A DNA stretch of 64,000 nucleotides, from assembly GCA_009773515.1 (NCBI GenBank), contig WSXX01000019.1:1-64000 (forward strand). The letters run 5' to 3'. The position numbers and the translations under genes were made by a program. The DNA is from Bacteroidota bacterium. Its GTDB lineage: Bacteria > Bacteroidota > Bacteroidia > Bacteroidales > Lentimicrobiaceae. The notes beneath the pieces are model-generated. The model saw only the letters and a list, made by a program, of their open reading frames with translations. It made no database searches and was not told the DNA's origin. Positions 1 through 9,040 of the stretch are shown here, piece by piece (position 1 is the stretch's first letter; each line of letters opens with the position of its first letter).

Positions 1-66
1 CGGAACAACATAGTGGGGCGTCATTCTAATGATGCTGATTCCGCGAATTGGTTAAACGTTTCATTA

Positions 67-320
67 GCTACCGCCTGGCGGCGGTGATTTGAGCGTTTTT
101 ATGGCACACGGATCTCGTCTAAGGCCGAGACACGGTGACGCTGATTAAGCTGATTTCCACGGATTATGTTTCGGGTTTCAACGGCTACCGCCTGGCGGCA
201 GAGAGTTGGGCGTTTATTTTCCGCCGATTTAAAAAACTTATCCACGGATTAAACGGATTCCCACGGATTAGGTGAATGTTTCAGTGACTACCGCCTGGCG
301 GCGGTGATTTGAGCGTTTTC
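67..320. repeat. three copies of a short CCGCCTGGCGG-centred repeat
   Basis: Three near-identical stretches lie at about 68-100, 185-215 and 288-320. Each has a CCGCCTGGCGG core followed by a tail close to GATTTGAGCGTTTT; the middle copy is more diverged. Between them are phrases such as CACGGATTA and AACGGATTC and a short CTCG/CGAG hairpin element. I see no gene in 1-462. This looks like non-coding dispersed repeat sequence. Confidence 0.75.
101..139. repeat. 39-bp dispersed repeat, copy 1
   Basis: This 39-bp stretch contains the inverted arms TCTCG and CGAGA around TCTAAGGC. It recurs with one mismatch at 58674-58712, in both cases next to AACGGATT/GGATTA-type sequence. It is a dispersed intergenic element, not coding. 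Confidence 0.8.
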
Positions 321-324
321 AAAC

Positions 325-357
325 AACCTTCCAGGTTTTCTTTCAACCTGGAAGGTT
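325..357 (-). terminator. 13-bp perfect hairpin downstream of the S8 protease
   Basis: AACCTTCCAGGTT (325-337) pairs perfectly with AACCTGGAAGGTT (345-357) across a 7-nt loop. It lies about 105 bp past the stop codon of the minus-strand protease gene. The same 13-bp stem recurs at 4825-4857 downstream of another T9SS peptidase gene, so it may be a terminator-like dispersed repeat. The U-tract is weak, so terminator function is an inference. Confidence 0.5.
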
Positions 358-385
358 TTGTTTGTCTTAGCCACCCCATGATGCT

Positions 386-409
386 CACGCGCGTCCCCTG
401 ACGCGTGTA
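386..409. repeat. 24-bp repeat, inverted relative to the copies at 4563 and 4744
   Basis: This is the exact reverse complement of 4563-4586 and 4744-4767 (core ACGCGTCAGGGGACGCG). With the adjacent hairpin it forms an inverted border around the S8 and AlgJ-like genes. It also has internal dyad symmetry (CACGCG and CGCGTG arms). Confidence 0.8.
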
Positions 410-462
410 ACAACAACGCTCAATTCAGTAATCGCATGGTGCGACGCCCTGCAAATCGCACC

Positions 463-2439
463 CTATCTCCCCACCACCTTAATGGTCTTCACAAAATCAT
501 CAGAGGTCATGCGCAGAAAATAGATACCTGCCTGTAATTCAGCTGCAAGCCTGATAGAATGTGCACCGGCGTTGTATTCCTGTGCTGCTGTTTCGTATAC
601 CATAACTCCGCTGCTGTTGAAAAGTTGAAAGCCAACAGAAGAGGCGTTGGGAAGCGAAAACGAAGCATTAAATTCTTTGCTGAAAGGATTTGGAAATGCT
701 TTTAAGGATGGAGAAACACCTGAAACCAGCCTGCTTCTGACTCCGATCTGAACCTTCAGATTGACCTGCACTTTCACCTCATTCAGGAAAAAGTCTTTAA
801 TGGTAATCTCTGTGGAATAGAGGCCTTCATCCATTCCCGTAGTTTTTACGGTTGCATTAATCAGCATGGGTGTTGCACCTGAAAGTGTTCCTGAGGCAGA
901 ATCCACGGTGAGCCATGAAACAGAATCGGGAACCGAAATTGTAAAAGGATTGTATCCGCTGGCAGTTGAAATTAATTCTATGGCAGTGGATTCGGTGTTT
1001 TCGGGGGCCATCAGCAGCGATATGGTTGTTGGTTCGGCTGATAATTGGGGTGGGTTCTGCACCATTGTCAGCACATTGAGCAGGTTCAGCCTGCCGCCGC
1101 TTACTGTCCGGCCTTCAAATGATGGCAGGGTATCTACCGAAGCAATAAGGTATTGTTTGAATTTTGATGAAATCAGAACCGGATCATTCTGATATGCAAT
1201 CAGCGTTTGCTCATCTGCGGCAGCATACATCAGGGCAATGGCACCTGAAACATGTGGCGACGACATTGAAGTACCCGATTTATTACCATAAGCATCGCCT
1301 TGTCGGGTGGAGTAAATGTTTGTGCCGGGTGCAGCAAGATCAATGCTGTTCAGCCCCCAGCCTGCCTGAGAGTTTATAACATCGGTGTTGGTTGAGTTTG
1401 TTACCGACACCACAGAAACATTAGTCATGGCAGTGGGAATATCGCCGTTTACATCCACATCCCAGCCCCGGTTGGCGGTGGAAGCAACATTCAGAATTCC
1501 CACAGATCCCAGTGAGTCATATATAGCACCCCACAACGGGTAATTTGCGGGATTTCCTCCGTCAATTCCAAATGAAGAATTGGTTACCACCACAAAAGCA
1601 CCTGCTGCGCCATTGGTTTCTTCATAAATTTTTCGCATTGTGAAAATATAGTCATACGAAGCCACAGCAATGCCTTCGTTTGAACCAGAGCCGGCAATGG
1701 GCATAAGGTAGGTATTGAATGCCACACCTGTCACACCCAGACTGTTGTTGCCTTTTGCGGCGGCGGTTCCGGCAACGTGTGTGCCGTGGTCGCTCTGCTG
1801 CATATTGCCGCTGTTCATGTAGGCATTCCAGCCATTGTAGTCATCAATATAGCCGTTGTTGTCGTCGTCGATTCCGTTAAACGGGATTTCAAGGCGGTTT
1901 TTCCAGAGTTTAAGGTCGCTGTGGCCAAGGTCAACACCACCATCCACCATGGCAATTACCAGTGTGTCGCCCATAGCGGTGATGCCTGCTGTGGTGATAT
2001 CCCAGGCGTAAGTTGCTTTAATATCTGCACCGGGTGTTCCACTCATCTGCCCTGTATTTTTCATTGCCCAAAGCGCAGTGAATGAGGGGTCATTCGGAAT
2101 TACTTCACGCTCAGTGACTTTGTGATTGAACTGTGCAATTGATACCCGTGGATGAAGGCGGATCTGCTCAAGCAGTTTTGTGGGGTTTACGCTGGCTTCA
2201 TCAAAAGTAAGCAGCCATATTTTCATCCTTTCGGAAAGCTTGCGCGAAAAGCTAAGATCAGCATCCTCAAAATGGGTTGTAAACTGATGAGCAGTAACAT
2301 CATCAGGCATTTGCCTGAATTGTATTAATATTTCACCAGTTTCGCGTTCAGCTTCTGCTGATTGAGAAAAAACAGTAAGGTTTAGCAGGAAAAGCACTGC
2401 AATCATTAAAGAGAGTTTCATTCTTTTGAATTTAATCAT
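463..2439 (-). CDS. T9SS-secreted subtilisin-like serine peptidase (S8)
   Basis: Secreted endopeptidase that should cleave proteins outside the cell. A hydrophobic signal peptide spans about residues 7-28. The S8 catalytic triad is complete: Asp166 in VIAMVDGGVDLGH, His218 in DHGTHVAG and Ser391 in GTSMSSPH. Asn287 (VTNSSFG) is the likely oxyanion residue. An acidic loop rich in Asp/Asn (about 190-202) could bind calcium. The last 80 residues form a T9SS sorting domain, beginning near FPNPFSKEF and ending in IKVVGR, so the protein should leave through the Por machinery and be processed at the surface. ATG at 2421 (Met7) is an alternative start with a more typical signal peptide. It is the first of three T9SS peptidases of different clans in 12 kb. 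Confident in family; substrate unknown. Confidence 0.93.
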   Translation of the reverse strand: MIKFKRMKLSLMIAVLFLLNLTVFSQSAEAERETGEILIQFRQMPDDVTAHQFTTHFEDADLSFSRKLSERMKIWLLTFDEASVNPTKLLEQIRLHPRVSIAQFNHKVTEREVIPNDPSFTALWAMKNTGQMSGTPGADIKATYAWDITTAGITAMGDTLVIAMVDGGVDLGHSDLKLWKNRLEIPFNGIDDDNNGYIDDYNGWNAYMNSGNMQQSDHGTHVAGTAAAKGNNSLGVTGVAFNTYLMPIAGSGSNEGIAVASYDYIFTMRKIYEETNGAAGAFVVVTNSSFGIDGGNPANYPLWGAIYDSLGSVGILNVASTANRGWDVDVNGDIPTAMTNVSVVSVTNSTNTDVINSQAGWGLNSIDLAAPGTNIYSTRQGDAYGNKSGTSMSSPHVSGAIALMYAAADEQTLIAYQNDPVLISSKFKQYLIASVDTLPSFEGRTVSGGRLNLLNVLTMVQNPPQLSAEPTTISLLMAPENTESTAIELISTASGYNPFTISVPDSVSWLTVDSASGTLSGATPMLINATVKTTGMDEGLYSTEITIKDFFLNEVKVQVNLKVQIGVRSRLVSGVSPSLKAFPNPFSKEFNASFSLPNASSVGFQLFNSSGVMVYETAAQEYNAGAHSIRLAAELQAGIYFLRMTSDDFVKTIKVVGR

Positions 2440-2597
2440 TGATTAACAATTCGATGTAAGCGATGTTCAGCAAGCAGCCCGATTACTGAATTTAGAGGAA
2501 ACGATATAGACAAAAAACGCCTTTACAATTCAATGTCGTTCAGTTAAGAAATATCGTCTTCGTTCCGATAGTTATCGGAACCGCTCAGACTGACAGT

Positions 2598-2776
2598 CAT
2601 CCTGAGCGGAAACTCAAAAAATATTTGAGCACAATGCAGAGATGACTGGTAGATCACGCGTTTAAGCACTTCGACTTCGCTCAGTGTGACATTCGTTTAT
2701 AGTGTACACTGCATCATCTTAATGCACTAATTATCAATTCTATACGATGTCCTCCTGAGCGGAGTCGAAGGATATT
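2598..2776. repeat. REP-like dispersed repeat in the spacer between protease and AlgJ-like genes
   Basis: The 384-bp spacer 2440-2823 holds no gene. It contains phrases such as CACTTCGACTTCGCTCAG and, in opposite polarity, CCTGAGCGGAGTCGAAGGA, which can pair with one another. A long stretch matches 8643-8912 closely, including ATATTTGAGCA and TGCATCATCTTAATGCACTA. It is probably a mobile or REP-type non-coding element. Confidence 0.75.
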
Positions 2777-2823
2777 TGATTCACTTTTCTAAAAATCCGA
2801 AGCCTTAACTAAACGACACTGCT

Positions 2824-4329
2824 TTACAGCTGCTGATTCCGGCTTCGTATCTTTTCATCTGCCATCCATTCGGCATCGCGCCTGAGCTGCTCTTCTTCGC
2901 TGATGTTATTGTTTCTTGCTTTTTCGCGAATCTTTTCCATCCATTCCGGCGTATTTTTTATGCTCAATATACCGAGTTTGACAAGGTCGCTGCGACGGGT
3001 ATATTTGTCAGGATTATCTTTTGCATCCTTATAAAACAGGTATTCTGCTTCCTGACTGATGCGTTGTTCAGTGCTGATATTCATAGCAATGGCCTCATCA
3101 ACCAGCTTTTTGAAACCTGCATCATAAACACGGATCTGATTTTCAAAAAACCATTCCGGATTTTCATCTCCGGGAAAGAAGAGCTGATAAAGCTGCTCAT
3201 CGAAATTCCACGCAAAAGCATGATGAAATCTTCCGGTTATCATAATCAGTATGATGTCGCGTTTCATGATTTCTTCCCTGAAATTCTTTTCAGATGCTTT
3301 GCCATCCTGCACATAATCGCAGCGGGTTATGTTGTTGTTGTAATACCAGAAATCGCAATTGCCAAAAACGGAGGGGGTTATCTGATCGTTGAGCCAGTTA
3401 AAGTAAAAGCTGTCGCCGACAATCAGTGCATCGGGGCGTTTACCTGCGTTATTTCCGGAGAAGCTGAAAACCGGATAGCCCAGGTCTGGCTGGAGAATGG
3501 GAAAGATCAGGTTCATTGCCAGTCCTATGTCATAATCCGGATGCCGGATGGTGTCCAGCTCTTTTATTTCATCTATTTTCAGATCGGGAAGCGAAAAACC
3601 ACTCAGTCCTGAAAGATACGAAAGGGTTGTATCTGCAGCCAGAACAGCTCCGTAATAGCTCCAGTGTGTACCACCTTTCGGGAAAAGGGGATAAGTTGCT
3701 GAGTTCCTTTTGGTGCGGAAAAATTCGTCAAGGTCTAGCACATTGATGCCTTGCGCACCAAAGTGATGAAGCATTTGCCCGTAGTTTGAAGGAGACTCAG
3801 GAACAGAGCGGTACTTGCGGGGCAATAAATCGGGGTAAAAGGTGGCTTTCCCGGGTTCAAGAATTACAGCCAGTGTTTTGCCCATTTTTGCAAGTGTATC
3901 CTGCACAGCGCGCAGTTGCGCAGCTTTTTTCTGCCAGGTTTTATCGCCTGTGAAGTATATTCCGCGGGCTTCCCTGATGTAGTCTTCTTCAAATAACTCA
4001 CCGTTTTTACCCACAATTACGCCTTCAGCATTGGCCTGTCTGAAAAAGGAAAAATCAAGCTGATTGTTTATTCTTACCAGTGAATTTCTGAAACCTATAT
4101 TGTTTTCGGTCCGGTTGTTGAAATCTTCCTGAAAAACACCGCTCAACCATTCGGGGCGTGTGAATAAGCCGGGATCAGGTTTACCGGTCGCCAGAAACGA
4201 ACCGGTGAGGGGCGTTTCACCAATCAGATTAAATCGTGCCTGAAGTGAAGGCAATACCAGCAACAGCAAAATAAGACCGAATAACCAGTGTTTCAGCCTT
4301 TCATTTATATTTTTTTGAGCATTGCCCAT
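2824..4329 (-). CDS. AlgJ/AlgX-like SGNH-fold membrane-anchored protein
   Basis: One N-terminal hydrophobic segment (residues 14-30) anchors a periplasmic domain resembling the SGNH-type AlgJ/AlgX/DHHW group, which handles O-acetylation of exported polysaccharides. Visible motifs are GDSF (Asp306-Ser307, the SGNH block I serine) and GGTHWSYYG (His222). In AlgJ/AlgX the His lies in a DxHW motif; here the Asp position is Gly, so activity may differ. An MBOAT acetyltransferase partner is usually next door, but none is present. The C-terminal 100 residues are charged and helical. A TACATTTG box (4357-4350, minus strand) lies about 20 bp upstream and could be a -7 element. The fold assignment is moderate; the substrate is not inferable. 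Confidence 0.65.
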   Translation of the reverse strand: MGNAQKNINERLKHWLFGLILLLLVLPSLQARFNLIGETPLTGSFLATGKPDPGLFTRPEWLSGVFQEDFNNRTENNIGFRNSLVRINNQLDFSFFRQANAEGVIVGKNGELFEEDYIREARGIYFTGDKTWQKKAAQLRAVQDTLAKMGKTLAVILEPGKATFYPDLLPRKYRSVPESPSNYGQMLHHFGAQGINVLDLDEFFRTKRNSATYPLFPKGGTHWSYYGAVLAADTTLSYLSGLSGFSLPDLKIDEIKELDTIRHPDYDIGLAMNLIFPILQPDLGYPVFSFSGNNAGKRPDALIVGDSFYFNWLNDQITPSVFGNCDFWYYNNNITRCDYVQDGKASEKNFREEIMKRDIILIMITGRFHHAFAWNFDEQLYQLFFPGDENPEWFFENQIRVYDAGFKKLVDEAIAMNISTEQRISQEAEYLFYKDAKDNPDKYTRRSDLVKLGILSIKNTPEWMEKIREKARNNNISEEEQLRRDAEWMADEKIRSRNQQL

Positions 4330-4437
4330 GATCCGGCGCTTTGTTTTGGCAAATGTAAGGGATTTCCTGGCAATTTTGGATTTTGGATTTTGGATTTACC
4401 TTCGGTGAGCTCCGCTTCGCTCCGGTTCGGATTTCAG

Positions 4438-4805
4438 ATTTTGGATTTCGGCGTAAAACTCTTACCTCTTACTTCTGTTTTCTGATTTCTGATTCCATCG
4501 TAAAACTCTTACCTCTTACCTCTTACCTCTGTTTTCAAATTTTTATTCTTATGCGCCGCTAATACACGCGTCAGGGGACGCGCGTGAACGGACGCGTGTG
4601 AACGGACGCGCGTGAAGAATTTTGGATTTCGGCGTAAAACTCTTACCTCTTACTTCTGATTTCTGATTTCTGATTTCGGATTCCATCGTAAAACTCTTAC
4701 CTCTTACCTCTGTTTTCAAATTTTTATTCTAATGCGCCGCTAATACACGCGTCAGGGGACGCGCGTGAACGGACGCGCGTGAACGGATGCGTGTGAATGG
4801 GATGC
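4438..4805. repeat. tandem duplication of a ~180-bp non-coding unit
   Basis: Within the 580-bp gene-free spacer 4330-4909, a unit at about 4438-4617 is repeated at about 4618-4805. Each unit has a run of GGATTTCGGCGTAAAACTC, repeated CTTACCTCTTACCTC, then ATGCGCCGCTAATACACGCG and a chain of CGTGAACGGACGCG. The short internal motifs TTACCTC and GTGAACGGACGCG vary in number between copies, which suggests slippage. No coding sense was found in any frame. Confidence 0.8.
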
Positions 4806-4824
4806 GCTGAAATGGGATTAACAA

Positions 4825-4857
4825 AACCTTCCAGGTTGGAAGAAAACCTGGAAGGTT
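4825..4857 (-). terminator. second copy of the 13-bp hairpin, downstream of the C1 peptidase
   Basis: AACCTTCCAGGTT (4825-4837) and AACCTGGAAGGTT (4845-4857) form a perfect 13-bp stem with a 7-nt loop. It sits about 50 bp past the stop of the minus-strand gene that ends at 4910. It uses the same arms as 325-357. It is likely to terminate or attenuate transcription, though the following T-run is short. Confidence 0.55.
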
Positions 4858-4909
4858 ATTTTGAAAGGGATCGACGATTCAGCCTGTCCCGGTTGGATGC
4901 TTCAACAAG

Positions 4910-7900
4910 CTATTTTGTCCGGATCAGTTTCTTTACATACTTCGCTGTGCCGGTCTGCAAAACAATCAGATAAGTTCCTGATCCGCTCAGGTTTACATCG
5001 GGTTTAAGCATGTAATGTCCTTCGCTGAGCGGATGGGTATATGAATGCCGGTAGAGAACCCTGCCGTTTGCATCGCTGATAAAGAGTGATACCTCACTGG
5101 CTTCTTTCAGGCTGAAGGAAACATTAAAATCACCATCAAACGGATTGGGATATACTGAAAAAGCCGAGATTTTTGTTTCTTCATTGCCGGCTAAGGTTGG
5201 CACAGCAAATACGGGCAGTAAGATATAGTCTATGCGGGCACAGTCTTCGTCGGTTGAAACGCTGTAATCTTTGATGTATCTCCACATGAATTTCTGCGCT
5301 CCGGCACCAACAGCAAATCGGGCATAAGTCCAGGGAACATTGCCGGCCCATTTTCCCATTTCTTCATCACCACAGAAAAAATGAAGGAAATCATAGCCCG
5401 GCTCCGACGAAACGCTGTACCAGAATGAAACAGAATCGGAATAAGCCACATCCCAATCGAGCCAAAATGATGAGGTCTGATTGTCGGTAATTATACCCGA
5501 ACGGGCGCTGTATGTTCCTTCCCATGCTTTTTCTGATTCGGTAAACCAGTTGGCATTGCCTCCTGTTTGCCATTCGAATGATGAAAAATCGCCGGTTTCG
5601 AAGTCTTCTGCAATAAATCCGGTGAGCAATGGAATGGTTTGCAGGAAGTCGAACTGATTATGTCCGGAAACATTAACGTTTATGAGCAGCACATGGTACA
5701 GCGGAGTAGCTGGTGCAAGGCTGAGGTTGTAAGTTATGGTCCAGGATTCTTCAGGTTTCAGGGTATCGCGGGTTTGTGTGATTCCTGTAATGGTGAGGTA
5801 AGGGTCCCATGTTTGCAGACCTGCAACTGCATTCATCAGCCTGGCACCTCCGTTGTTGGTAATTTCAATCCTGAAGAGTGCATTTTCGCCGGGTTCAAGA
5901 ATGCCATTGTTCCCATCAATGATCTCAAGATTTCCGATGGCCAATACCGGCCGGTATGCTTTCAGTTTTATGGTGCGTGCCCAGTTTCCTTCAGCCGAAG
6001 CAGCCGAAATCACAAAAGCGCCCTGATGATTGTCCGGCACATTGTTGCCGGCACGCAGTTCAAAAGCATTCTCCAGTATGAATGTTTCACCCGGAAGCAA
6101 TCCCTGAATGCTCGCCTGACTATTAATTATGCTGAAGTTCGGGTTCAGGGTTGAAATGCTGAAGTTTGTCTGACCTAAGGCAAAACTGTTGTGATTGGTG
6201 ATGTGCAGATCAAGGCTGAAGTTTTCACCAAATTCAATAAGGGCATCTTCACCGGCGTTTACCACATATTCCATTTGAAGTCCTTCTGTGTTGAGCAGCA
6301 GTGTTTTATAACTTCTGATGTTGTTGTTGTCGGTAACCTTGAAACGCAGTGGAATTTCTTCCGACATTTCCACGGCAGTGCCTGAAAGTAATCCTTCAGG
6401 AGACAATTGAATACCCGGATGCAGCACAACCGGCGAAAATCTGACAAACTGATCCATTGCCGGGGAATAATCAGGGTAGTGCGACATAAGGTAATAATTC
6501 TCTCCGTCGCCGGCCGAAATACCGGTGTATCTTCTCACATAAGAAGACACATTAAATTCTCCGAAATTCATCTCAATGCGGCCATCGCGGTATAGACGGG
6601 CAGTTGCATTCATGGTTCCTGTTGTCTGATATATAGACAACTTCCACCTGAAGGTGACATAATCTTCTGATTCTTCGTACCAAACGCCGTCGCCCTCGCC
6701 TGAATTAATATAGTAGGGGTGCGACATGCTGGGTGCGATCATCGGATTATCGATAAAATAGGTTTTGCCTTCAATATAATATGGCCAGGGCAAGAGGGAG
6801 TTTTCGAATGTGAGGTAGCCATCTGATGTTGCATAAATGGTATTGTAAAACTTCCCGAAATAAGGGAATGTAAAAGGTAGTATTACCTCAGCCTTACCAC
6901 TGCTGTTGTTCGAGAGCACCAGAATTTGTTCAGTAATTTCCTGCATTGCAGCAACTGAATCGAGGCGGGTGTAATCTTCGGCAATCATCCATTTGTAAGG
7001 CGGAGTTCCGCCTGCGGCCTGAAGCTGAGTGGCATAGTTTCCGTAAAGTTGCAATGGGGGCAGTTCATTGGTTGTAATAATAACAGGGTCGTATGCTACA
7101 GAGGCGTTTACATGCACCATTGTTATTGCGTTGCCCACCAAAGGCAGTTCATTTACCTGACTGTTGATTTCATTTACTCCCTGGGTGTAATCCATCAGCG
7201 AGAAGCTCATCAGCGAACCGGAATCATTGTTCAGGGGGTCATTTTCTTCAATCATAAGGAAAAACCTGGCTTCGGCACCGGGTTCTATATTCACCAGTAT
7301 AGGGTTGAGATCAAGACCGAATTCAATGCTTTCAGGAAGCCCGTTTCCCTGCATGGGCTGGCAGCCTCCCTGAAAATCAAAAATCGGGAAATGTAAAATG
7401 TGCTCAGGCTCAGTTGCCTGAGGATCGGTTGAAACGCCTACGGTAACCTTAATCTTGCTGCGGCAACTGTGCGACAATTCTATTTTAGCTGTAAGTTGTG
7501 GCTGATGATCTTCTTTAACATCAACAATCACAACAGTATTGTTCCAGATTCCGCCCTGCTGAAACTGATCGGCAACCGATTTGTACATCATATATGCAAA
7601 GCCCTGATCGCCCCAGCCACTTATAGAACCATAGGTATTGGCCATTTTGAAACCACCGATTTCCCAATCACGTGCATCCACAATTCCGTCACCGTTTATG
7701 TCGATATGATTGGTGTATTGACCGTCGCCGTTGTAATCCCAGCGAATTGAATCATTGTAGCCACAAATTGACATGGCATGGTTTGCTGAATTGCCCCAGG
7801 CCGTAATAACATGTTTCCCGGCTTCGGGTGTACCGGGAGGGAAAGTGGTGGGCGGATAAGAGAATTCGGCATAAAAACATCCAACTCCGCCGGCAGTGGA

Positions 7901-8512
7901 ACCATCGGCATGATCGTAAATCCAGTTTTTCAGGGTTTGTATTCCTTCGGCAGTGTTTACTTTTATGGAATAAACTTCGCTTACGCGGTTATGCATGGCA
8001 TTGTAATACTTGTCATACCCATTCATCCACATTGAAGGGCCTCCCGGAGCCATTCCGCCATAATCGGCAATATCCGGATTACCGGCTTTTTTTATGATTT
8101 CAAATGATTCATAATAGTTTATCCCAGCATTGGTACCTCCATTGATGAAGTTATACGTAAAGTGGGTCGTATATTGATTTTCAGGAACATTCGCGGGCAC
8201 CTGCCTTGCATAAGCCATTTCATAAGTAAACACCACGCCGATACTGCTTGCTTGTCCGCATTCCAGACCCACCTGTGCCACCAATGGCCTGAACCAGGGA
8301 AGCTGGGAGTTGTCAATAGAGTTGGGAAGCAGGCGTCGCAATGCATTTTCATCGGCTTTGAATTCAGGCAGTTGCGACAACATCAGCGAATCATAAGCAC
8401 TCATGGGCTGCAGTTCGGTGTAAGCTGCAAAAGCTGGTTTGCGATTTTTATCGGTGATTTGTGCGCTGATAATTAACGGCAGCAGCAGCAATGGAAGTAA
8501 GAGTCCTCTCAT
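4910..8512 (-). CDS. T9SS-secreted papain-like (C1) cysteine peptidase, multidomain
   Basis: A 1200-residue secreted protein with a signal peptide (1-17). The N-terminal domain has the order of papain-fold residues: Gln80 and Cys85 in QVGLECGQAS, His245 in NHAMSICGYND, and Asn292 in MANTYGSISGWGDQGF. The motif CGQASS differs from the CGSCWA of classical papains, so which residue is the nucleophile should be checked; Cys85 is the only Cys there. Between His245 and Asn292 lie two Asp-rich loops (YNGDGQ and INGDGIVDARD) resembling dockerin/EF-hand calcium loops. The middle holds immunoglobulin-like beta-sandwich segments (one with GGTPPYKW) and a jelly-roll-like region near 970-1100. A T9SS sorting domain ends the protein (YPNPFDGDF to KLIRTK). 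Function is inferred as extracellular proteolysis. Confidence 0.82.
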   Translation of the reverse strand: MRGLLLPLLLLPLIISAQITDKNRKPAFAAYTELQPMSAYDSLMLSQLPEFKADENALRRLLPNSIDNSQLPWFRPLVAQVGLECGQASSIGVVFTYEMAYARQVPANVPENQYTTHFTYNFINGGTNAGINYYESFEIIKKAGNPDIADYGGMAPGGPSMWMNGYDKYYNAMHNRVSEVYSIKVNTAEGIQTLKNWIYDHADGSTAGGVGCFYAEFSYPPTTFPPGTPEAGKHVITAWGNSANHAMSICGYNDSIRWDYNGDGQYTNHIDINGDGIVDARDWEIGGFKMANTYGSISGWGDQGFAYMMYKSVADQFQQGGIWNNTVVIVDVKEDHQPQLTAKIELSHSCRSKIKVTVGVSTDPQATEPEHILHFPIFDFQGGCQPMQGNGLPESIEFGLDLNPILVNIEPGAEARFFLMIEENDPLNNDSGSLMSFSLMDYTQGVNEINSQVNELPLVGNAITMVHVNASVAYDPVIITTNELPPLQLYGNYATQLQAAGGTPPYKWMIAEDYTRLDSVAAMQEITEQILVLSNNSSGKAEVILPFTFPYFGKFYNTIYATSDGYLTFENSLLPWPYYIEGKTYFIDNPMIAPSMSHPYYINSGEGDGVWYEESEDYVTFRWKLSIYQTTGTMNATARLYRDGRIEMNFGEFNVSSYVRRYTGISAGDGENYYLMSHYPDYSPAMDQFVRFSPVVLHPGIQLSPEGLLSGTAVEMSEEIPLRFKVTDNNNIRSYKTLLLNTEGLQMEYVVNAGEDALIEFGENFSLDLHITNHNSFALGQTNFSISTLNPNFSIINSQASIQGLLPGETFILENAFELRAGNNVPDNHQGAFVISAASAEGNWARTIKLKAYRPVLAIGNLEIIDGNNGILEPGENALFRIEITNNGGARLMNAVAGLQTWDPYLTITGITQTRDTLKPEESWTITYNLSLAPATPLYHVLLINVNVSGHNQFDFLQTIPLLTGFIAEDFETGDFSSFEWQTGGNANWFTESEKAWEGTYSARSGIITDNQTSSFWLDWDVAYSDSVSFWYSVSSEPGYDFLHFFCGDEEMGKWAGNVPWTYARFAVGAGAQKFMWRYIKDYSVSTDEDCARIDYILLPVFAVPTLAGNEETKISAFSVYPNPFDGDFNVSFSLKEASEVSLFISDANGRVLYRHSYTHPLSEGHYMLKPDVNLSGSGTYLIVLQTGTAKYVKKLIRTK

Positions 8513-8642
8513 GGGTGGATTTATTTTAACGTTGTGAAATTAAGGAATAAATCAATTTGATGCATAATCGGCTTGCGGAAATCAAAAATCCCTGTTTGCT
8601 AATCAGCATTTAATTGACAAGAAAAATAGTTCAAGCGTTATT

Positions 8643-8912
8643 GCACTTCGACTTCGCTCAGTGTGACATTCGTTTATAGTGTATGCTGCATCATCTTAAT
8701 GCACTAAATATCAATTATTAACAATGTCATCCTGAGTTGCAACTCAAAAAATATTTGAGCATAATGCGGAGATGACAGTTAAATCAAGCGTTTAAACACT
8801 TCGACTCCGCTCAGTGTGACATTCGTGTTAGGGCAGCATTGTTTTTTTAATACACTCACATTCAATTCCATACGATGTCCTCCTGAGCGGAGTCGAAGGA
8901 TCGGACGAACAA
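8643..8912. repeat. REP-like repeat cluster in the spacer between C1 and C25 peptidases
   Basis: The 528-bp spacer 8513-9040 has no convincing gene. It carries two or more copies of the element seen at 2598-2776: CACTTCGACTTCGCTCAG, GTTTATAGTGTA and CATCTTAATGCACTA, then CTCAAAAAATATTTGAGCA, then CCTGAGCGGAGTCGAAGGA. Opposite-polarity copies could fold into long stems. The two clusters both lie in spacers between secreted-protein genes. Confidence 0.75.
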
Positions 8913-9040
8913 TCTGTCATTGGTACTGGAGTCGAAGGACAAAACGATAAACAATTTACCACCTTTGTTAAATAAATCAGGGCCTGCATTGCTGCAAGCC
9001 CTTGATTTCCCCTAGTCTCCGGCAATTTAGAATAGCCTCC

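Noticed and set aside
4330-4909. open frames across the tandem repeat spacer (for example 4288-4485 plus)
   Set aside because: They are made of TTACCTC- and GGATTT-type simple repeats, with no consistent frame between the two repeat copies.
5639-6154. 171-residue plus-strand open frame over the C1 peptidase gene
   Set aside because: Antisense shadow; no start context, signal or domain.
8828-9025. 65-residue minus-strand open frame before the C25 gene
   Set aside because: Covers a dispersed repeat and has no coding character.
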